The position numbers and the translations under genes are program-made. The notes under the pieces are model-generated. The model was not told the origin of the DNA and did not search any database. It saw only the letters and a program-made list of their open reading frames with translations. Shown piece after piece: positions 5,126-9,595 of a stretch of 9,595 nucleotides of DNA (the stretch's first letter is position 1; each line of letters starts with the position of its first letter). Source of the DNA: CALXCT01 sp964422185 (GTDB lineage Bacteria; Bacillota; Clostridia; Oscillospirales; Oscillospiraceae); contig CAYRAG010000057.1 of the NCBI GenBank assembly GCA_964422185.1, positions 1 to 9,595 of the forward strand, in the 5' to 3' direction.

Positions 5126-6085
5126 TCAGACTTTCGGGCCGGCTTTCTTCTCCATCACATGGCGGACGGTGCGGGCCAGATCCTCCGGGGTGAGGCCGTA
5201 GGCGGCCAGAACGGCCCTGGCCTCGCCGGAGCGGCCGAACTGATCTTTCACCCCGTGGCGCAGAACCGGGACGGGGTAGTACTGGCACACCACATCGGTG
5301 ACCGCGCTGCCCAGACCGCCGATCACCGTGGCCTCCTCGGCCGTGACGATGGCGCCGGTCTCTTTGGCGGCCTGGATGACGATGTCCCGGTCAAGGGGCT
5401 TGATGGTGTGCATGTCGATGACCCGGATGCTCAGACCCTCGCTCTTCAGAGCGTCTGAGGCCTGAACCGCCATCTGCACCATCATGCCGGTGGCGATGAT
5501 GGTGGCGTCCGTGCCGTCCCGGAGCTGCACGCCCCTGCCCAGTTCAAACCGGTATCCGGGGGTCTCGTCCGTGACGGACTCCACCGCCAAACGGCCCAGT
5601 CTCATATAGGCGGGGCCCTCGTAGTCCAGCAGCGCCTTGACCGCCAGGCGCATCTCGGGGCCGTCGCAGGGGGAGACCACCGTCATGCCGGGGATGGCCC
5701 GCATGATGGCGTAGTCCTCAATGCACTGGTGGGTGGCGCCGTCCTCGCCCACGGACAGGCCGCCGTGGGATCCGATGACTTTCACATTCAGCCGGGGGTA
5801 GGCGATGGAGTTGCGCACCTGCTCCCAGGCGCGGCCGGCGGCGAACATGGCGAAGGAATTGACAAACGGCTTCTTGCCGCAGGCGGCCAGGCCGGCGGCG
5901 ACGCTGGCCATGTTGCCCTCGGCGATGCCCATGTTGAAGAAGCGGTCGGGGTGCGCTTTCGCGAAGCCCTTGGTCATGGTGGAACCGGACAGATCCGCAT
6001 CCAGAACCACCAGTTCGGGGTATTGGTCGGCCAGAGCTACCAGTGCCTCGCCGTATGCGGCGCGGGTTGCGATCTTTTCACTCAT
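5126..6085 (-). CDS. Transketolase, C-terminal subunit (split enzyme)
   Basis: This 319-residue protein is the second half of a split transketolase. It carries the pyrimidine-binding and C-terminal domains; with the N subunit it would transfer two-carbon ketol units between sugar phosphates in the non-oxidative pentose phosphate pathway. The thiamine-activating glutamate is E56 in MGIAEGNM, where many family members have GIAEQNM. The conserved SHGGLSVGEDGATHQ segment (about 106-120) and PAYMRLGR (158-165) also fit. The ATG at 6085 is one base after the N-subunit stop (TGACATG) and is preceded by GGAGGGG (6099-6093) at 7-nt spacing, so the two are translationally coupled and should be made in equal amounts. 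The gene ends in TGA at 5128-5126, facing citrate synthase across a terminator. DXPS-like or other sugar-specific split transketolases share this architecture, so exact substrates are uncertain. Confidence 0.93.
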   Translation of the reverse strand: MSEKIATRAAYGEALVALADQYPELVVLDADLSGSTMTKGFAKAHPDRFFNMGIAEGNMASVAAGLAACGKKPFVNSFAMFAAGRAWEQVRNSIAYPRLNVKVIGSHGGLSVGEDGATHQCIEDYAIMRAIPGMTVVSPCDGPEMRLAVKALLDYEGPAYMRLGRLAVESVTDETPGYRFELGRGVQLRDGTDATIIATGMMVQMAVQASDALKSEGLSIRVIDMHTIKPLDRDIVIQAAKETGAIVTAEEATVIGGLGSAVTDVVCQYYPVPVLRHGVKDQFGRSGEARAVLAAYGLTPEDLARTVRHVMEKKAGPKV

Positions 6086-6086
6086 G

Positions 6087-6923
6087 TCAGTTCCCCTCCA
6101 GTCTGGCCAGGTTGGCCTCCAGCTCGGCTTTCGCCTGGGCGTACTGCTCGGCGTTGGGCGCCTTGCCGTGCCAGCCCGCCTCGTTCTCCATAAAGGAGAC
6201 GCCCTTGCCCTTGACGGTCTTCGCCAGCAGAACCGTGGGCTGGCCCCTGGTCTGAGCGGCCGCGGCGAACGCCGCCTGCAGCGCGTCGTAATCGTGGCCG
6301 TCCACGGGGATCACATTCCACCCAAACGCGGCGAACTTCTTATCCAGCGGCCCGGAGGGCATCACATCGTCCGTGCGGCCGTCGATCTGCAGACCGTTCA
6401 CATCCACGACGGCGCAGAGGTTGTCCAGCTTGAATTTGGCGGCGGCCATGGAGGCCTCCCACACCTGGCCCTCCTCCAGCTCGCCGTCGCCCAGAACGGC
6501 GTACACGCGGTAGGATTTCCCGTCCGCCTTGCCCGCCAGCGCCATGCCCACGGCAACGGAGATCCCCTGGCCGAGGGATCCGGTGGACATATCCACACCC
6601 CGGACATAGTGCATCTCCGCGTGGCCGGACATGTGCCCGTTGATGGAGCGGAACATCTTCAGATCCTCTACGGGGAAGTAGCCCCGCAGCGCCAGCGTGG
6701 GGTAGAGGCCGGGCGTGCAGTGGCCCTTGGACAGGACGAAGCGGTCACGATCCGGATCGTCGGGATGGGCGGGGTCGATGTTCATGACCCCGTTGTAGAG
6801 TGTGGTCAGGATATCCAGGGAGGAGTAAGAGCCCCCCAGGTGCCCGGAGTTCGCGCCGTATACCATGTCCAGGCCCAGCAGGCGGGCCTTCGCGGCAATG
6901 ACGGCAAGAGTGTGGCTGTCCAT
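6087..6923 (-). CDS. Transketolase, N-terminal (TPP-binding) subunit
   Basis: This 278-residue protein is the thiamine-diphosphate/pyrophosphate domain of a split transketolase. Visible motifs are SGHLGGS (26-32), SKGHCTPGLYP (65-75), GVDMSTGSLGQG (109-120) and the TPP and metal motif GDGELEEG (145-152) with N176 closing it. Oddities are Leu in place of the usual Pro in SGHPGG, and Cys-Thr in the SKGH loop. The start at 6923 (MDSHTL) was chosen because it matches the family's usual N terminus and AAAGGA (6941-6936) lies 12 nt upstream; ATGs at 6935 and 6944 remain possible. A longer reading from TTG at 6998 must be wrong, since that TTG belongs to the -35 box of the operon promoter. It partners the C subunit one base downstream. 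Whether the enzyme works on standard pentose phosphates is assumed from the family. Confidence 0.92.
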   Translation of the reverse strand: MDSHTLAVIAAKARLLGLDMVYGANSGHLGGSYSSLDILTTLYNGVMNIDPAHPDDPDRDRFVLSKGHCTPGLYPTLALRGYFPVEDLKMFRSINGHMSGHAEMHYVRGVDMSTGSLGQGISVAVGMALAGKADGKSYRVYAVLGDGELEEGQVWEASMAAAKFKLDNLCAVVDVNGLQIDGRTDDVMPSGPLDKKFAAFGWNVIPVDGHDYDALQAAFAAAAQTRGQPTVLLAKTVKGKGVSFMENEAGWHGKAPNAEQYAQAKAELEANLARLEGN

Positions 6924-6969
6924 TCCGAATATCATTCCTTTCATCTGAGTATTCTGGTTCCCGGGATCC

Positions 6970-6998
6970 ATCATACAGGACGCACGGCGGCCTGTCAA
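6970..6998 (-). promoter_or_regulatory. Promoter of the split transketolase operon
   Basis: On the minus strand, a perfect -35 TTGACA (6998-6993) and a -10 TATGAT (6975-6970, one mismatch) are separated by 17 nt. Transcription should start near 6963, about 40 nt before the ATG at 6923. The -35 lies 21 bp after the stop of the upstream LTA-synthase-type gene, with no terminator between, so the pair may also receive read-through. Confidence 0.8.
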
Positions 6999-7019
6999 CC
7001 GGATTTCCGGCCCCGGCGG

Positions 7020-8903
7020 TCAGGGGGAGACGGAATACCGCTCCCCGGCCAGCCTGTCGTAGGAGATCAGTTCGTGCATATGGGCCAGCGCCGCGATGTC
7101 GGGCGTCTGCTCCAGTCCCAGCCGGATGTTGTAGTAGGGCACCCGCGTGTAGTAGTCCGCCAGAAGCTGCATGTAGGGCGTCTGGGGGATCCCTGTCATC
7201 TCCGCGATGATCTCCAGCAGATAGTAGCTGGAGATCCGGTTGTCCTGGCGGCCCGGCAGCATCCCGCTGACGGCGCCGGTGTTGGAGTAGATCAGAAACG
7301 GCGTGGAGTACAGGAAGTCGAGCTGCTGCTCCTCCGGGACATCATCGCCCAGTGCGCCGGTCTCGTAGTAGATGGCGCGGTTTGCGCCCAGCGAGGGGAT
7401 GTGGTCGCCGAAGAACAGCAAAACGGTGGGCCGATCCCGCCGGTCAATATAGTCCACCAGATCGCCCAGCATCTGATCCGCCTCCGCCAAGCCCTGCGTG
7501 TAGGTCGTCAGGGCGGAGAGCGTCTCCGGATCCAGCGCGGGGGCATCCGGACGGATGGTGATCTCCTCCTCCGGCACGGGGTCATACGGCTGGTGGTTTC
7601 CCATGGTGATCGCCAGCAGGAAAGTGGGGCCGTCCGCATTTTCCAACACAAGCTTCATGGCGTCCAGCGTGGAGGAGTCCCGGACATGGCCGCCGCTGTT
7701 GTACTCCAGAGGCAGCATTTCCGCCAGGTCGTTCTCGCCGTAGAACTTGTCAAAGCCGATGTAGGGATAGGCCACGCTCCGGCGGTAGAATGTCTTGTCG
7801 TAGGGGTGAACCGCCACCGTGTCGTATCCCATGTCGTGGTAGTGGGACACAAAGGATTCCACCGGCGCGTCCACCAGCTCGTAGGGGCTGGGCACATCGT
7901 AGAGGTAATCCGTGGTCAGCCCGGTGAGGATGTCAAACTCGGGCCGGACGGTGCCGCCGCCGCTGGCGGTACTGTACATGGTGCCGCTGTAGGTTTCCTC
8001 CCGGCTGAGGATCTCGTCGTAGTTCGGCAGGGGATTCTCGGAGAAAGTCACCCCGTTCAGGGCACGGACATCGGTGAAGCTCTCGCTGAGCACCACAATC
8101 ACATCGTACTCCGGCGCGTCCGGATCCGCGTCCCGGGCGGTGTAGCCCGCCATGAGGGACTGGATGGTCTCCTGGGAGTAGTCCTCCGGCTCCTGAATGT
8201 TGCCCATGAGGATGTTGATGGTGAACGCGCCCACAAAACCGTTGGCGCGGTAGTTGGAAGTCTGCAGCGCGGCATCCATGAAAGACATGCCGAACCGCTC
8301 CAGTACCCGGTTGCTGCGCTCAATGGTGGAGAACATCGACCACACGCCCAGGACACCCACCAGCAGCACCGGGATGCGCACAAACCAGCGCAGCGGGAGC
8401 TGGATATGGCAGGCGGCCAGGGTGGAGACCCAAAGGATCACGATGATCACGCTGAGGACGAACCAGTAGGGCACATCGCCGCTGATAAAGCCCATCAGGC
8501 CGTCCAGGGAGGAGATCATGGTCAGATCCCTGGGCTGGAAGTGATCCCCGTTCAGCGCGACCTTGATAAAATTGACATAGGCGAAGATAAGAGAGAACGC
8601 ACCCAGAAATCCCGCGGCCCAGGAGGCTTTCCGGAACAGCAGAAGCAGCGCCAGAAAGAGAACCAGCATCACCAGACACTCAAACAGCAGGGATCGGGGA
8701 TGCTCCGCGACGAACACGCGGTAGCCGGTCAGGCCGCCGAAGTTCATCAGATCCATCACCAGCAGGCAGAACAGCGGGAAAAACGGCAGGCTGAGGTAGC
8801 ACAGCACATTCAGCACGCGCACCGCCCAGGGCGGGAGAAAATGGGCGAAGATGGATTTCTTTTCTGAGGGAGGGACAGTCAGTTTAGTAAGCCAGCTTTT
8901 CAT
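7020..8903 (-). CDS. LTA-synthase/sulfatase family membrane protein (phosphoglycerol transferase-like)
   Basis: This 627-residue polytopic enzyme resembles lipoteichoic acid synthase. The N-terminal part holds five membrane segments (about 31-53, 71-92, 96-116, 145-165, 174-192). An extracellular alkaline-phosphatase-fold domain follows from about residue 260. Residues equivalent to the LtaS active site are visible: E274 (VVLSESF), the nucleophile T318 in SGGGTVRPEF, H437 in TMGNHQPY, and D500-H501 in FFGDHIPSLG. It is thus expected to be active in moving glycerophosphate or a similar group from phosphatidylglycerol onto a glycolipid or wall glycan. The true acceptor is unknown; phosphoethanolamine transferases and related sulfatases are alternatives. 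Length and topology match LtaS (about 650 residues). The ATG at 8903 lies within the end of glyS (20-nt overlap) and follows GAGGA (8917-8913) at 9-nt spacing, indicating co-transcription and coupling with glyS. Confidence 0.9.
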   Translation of the reverse strand: MKSWLTKLTVPPSEKKSIFAHFLPPWAVRVLNVLCYLSLPFFPLFCLLVMDLMNFGGLTGYRVFVAEHPRSLLFECLVMLVLFLALLLLFRKASWAAGFLGAFSLIFAYVNFIKVALNGDHFQPRDLTMISSLDGLMGFISGDVPYWFVLSVIIVILWVSTLAACHIQLPLRWFVRIPVLLVGVLGVWSMFSTIERSNRVLERFGMSFMDAALQTSNYRANGFVGAFTINILMGNIQEPEDYSQETIQSLMAGYTARDADPDAPEYDVIVVLSESFTDVRALNGVTFSENPLPNYDEILSREETYSGTMYSTASGGGTVRPEFDILTGLTTDYLYDVPSPYELVDAPVESFVSHYHDMGYDTVAVHPYDKTFYRRSVAYPYIGFDKFYGENDLAEMLPLEYNSGGHVRDSSTLDAMKLVLENADGPTFLLAITMGNHQPYDPVPEEEITIRPDAPALDPETLSALTTYTQGLAEADQMLGDLVDYIDRRDRPTVLLFFGDHIPSLGANRAIYYETGALGDDVPEEQQLDFLYSTPFLIYSNTGAVSGMLPGRQDNRISSYYLLEIIAEMTGIPQTPYMQLLADYYTRVPYYNIRLGLEQTPDIAALAHMHELISYDRLAGERYSVSP

Positions 8904-9595
8904 CCAGCCAGGTCCTCAGGCCGCTGATGGGGATCCGGATCTGCTCCATGGTGTCCCGATCCCGGATGGTGACGGCGTCGTCACCGGCCTTCTCCTCGTT
9001 GCCCACGGTGTCAAAATCCACGGTGATGCACCAGGGGGTGCCGATCTCGTCCTGGCGGCGGTAGAGTTTGCCGATGGAACCGGCGTCGTCGCAGGAGACC
9101 ATATAGGATTTGGACAGCTGATCGGCGAGCTCATGCGCCTTGCCCGCCAGCTTCCTGGACACGGGCAGCACCGCGCACTTGTAGGGCGCGAGGGCGGGGT
9201 GGAGGTGCAGGACGGTGCGGACATCGTTCTTCGCGGGATTGACAATTTCCTCGTCGTAGGCGTCGCACAGGAAGGCGAGCACCACGCGGTCCACGCCCAG
9301 CGACGGCTCAATGACATAGGGGATGTAGTGCTGATTCGTCTCCTGATCGTAGTAGGTCATGTCCTTGCCGGAGGTCTTCTGGTGGGCGGTCAGGTCGAAG
9401 TCCGTGCGGCTGGCCAGCCCCCACAGCTCGCCCCAGTCCGTGAACGGGAACGCGTACTCGAAGTCCGTGGTGGCGTTGGAGTAGTGGGACAGCTCCGCCT
9501 GCTCGTGGTCGCGCAGGCGCAGGTTCTCGTCTTTCATGCCCAGATCCAGCAGCCACTGGTGGCAGAACTGTTTCCAGTAGGCGAACCACTCCAGC
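8884..9595 (-). CDS. glyS: Glycyl-tRNA synthetase (alpha2 type), C-terminal part, 5' end outside window
   Basis: This class II enzyme joins glycine to tRNA-Gly. The frame is open to the window edge, so only the last 236 codons are seen; the start and motif 1 lie outside. The segment ENLRLRDHEQAELSHYSNAT, then FPFTDWGELWGLASRTDFDL, and YIPYVIEPSLGVDR followed by VVLAF (motif 3, about 9270-9325) are hallmark sequences of the single-chain dimeric enzyme, not the alpha2beta2 bacterial type. The last 110 residues are the anticodon-binding domain, beginning with LAPYKCAVLPVSRKLAGKA and containing GSIGKLYRRQDEIGTPWCITVDF. The stop TAA (8886-8884) falls inside the start of the LTA-synthase-type gene. 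In Gram-positive bacteria glyS is often controlled by a T-box leader; that region is not in view. Confidence 0.96.
   Translation of the reverse strand, partial: LEWFAYWKQFCHQWLLDLGMKDENLRLRDHEQAELSHYSNATTDFEYAFPFTDWGELWGLASRTDFDLTAHQKTSGKDMTYYDQETNQHYIPYVIEPSLGVDRVVLAFLCDAYDEEIVNPAKNDVRTVLHLHPALAPYKCAVLPVSRKLAGKAHELADQLSKSYMVSCDDAGSIGKLYRRQDEIGTPWCITVDFDTVGNEEKAGDDAVTIRDRDTMEQIRIPISGLRTWLDEKLAY

Noticed and set aside
3225..5288. A 687-codon minus-strand open frame opposite citrate synthase
   Set aside because: It is antisense to citrate synthase, crosses the bidirectional terminator and part of the transketolase gene, and has no family features.
5805..8867. A 1020-codon open frame on the plus strand opposite the transketolase and LTA-synthase-type genes
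   Set aside because: It runs antisense to three well-identified genes, has low-complexity Gly/Val/His/Gln-rich composition typical of GC-rich antisense frames, and has no ribosome binding site or recognisable domain.

Overview
The window looks like chromosomal core DNA from a fairly GC-rich member of the Clostridia, most likely an Oscillospiraceae-like gut anaerobe. That assignment is an inference from a one-chain glycyl-tRNA synthetase, an LTA-synthase-type membrane enzyme, a transketolase split into two genes, a second divergent GyrB/GyrA-like topoisomerase pair, and TTGACA/TATAAT-type promoters with GGAGG-type ribosome binding sites. No transposase, integrase, phage gene, CRISPR array, tRNA or rRNA was seen.

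Layout, left to right. Positions 1-2329 (minus strand) hold a two-gene topoisomerase operon: a complete B subunit (323-2329) followed by the first 75 codons of the A subunit (226 to beyond base 1). It is driven by a near-consensus promoter at 2375-2404. The A-subunit start has an unusual leader in which a strong Shine-Dalgarno sequence is separated from the ATG by a hairpin. Divergently, a small VOC/glyoxalase-fold protein (2541-2912, plus) is followed by a terminator at 2924-2957. A gene-free stretch of about 600 bp (2913-3521) comes next. It contains an AT-rich patch with three tandem DnaA-box-like 9-mers inside a perfect 10-bp inverted repeat, then a strong promoter and a leader of about 115 nt for citrate synthase (3522-4895, plus).

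Citrate synthase converges on a minus-strand block, with a 14-bp bidirectional terminator hairpin (4924-4960) between them. The minus-strand block, read right to left, is: glycyl-tRNA synthetase C-terminal part (9595-8884, 5' end outside the window), a five-TM LTA-synthase/sulfatase-type protein overlapping it by 20 nt (8903-7020), then transketolase N subunit (6923-6087) and C subunit (6085-5126). A consensus promoter (6970-6998) directly in front of the transketolase pair lets it be expressed separately from glyS and the LTA-synthase gene.

Functionally the genes are housekeeping: DNA topology, citrate formation (probably feeding 2-oxoglutarate and glutamate), the non-oxidative pentose phosphate pathway, glycine charging and cell-envelope polymer synthesis. 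No clearly new multi-gene system is visible. The most interesting non-coding signals are the DnaA-box cluster upstream of citrate synthase and the hairpin-bridged ribosome binding site of the topoisomerase A subunit.
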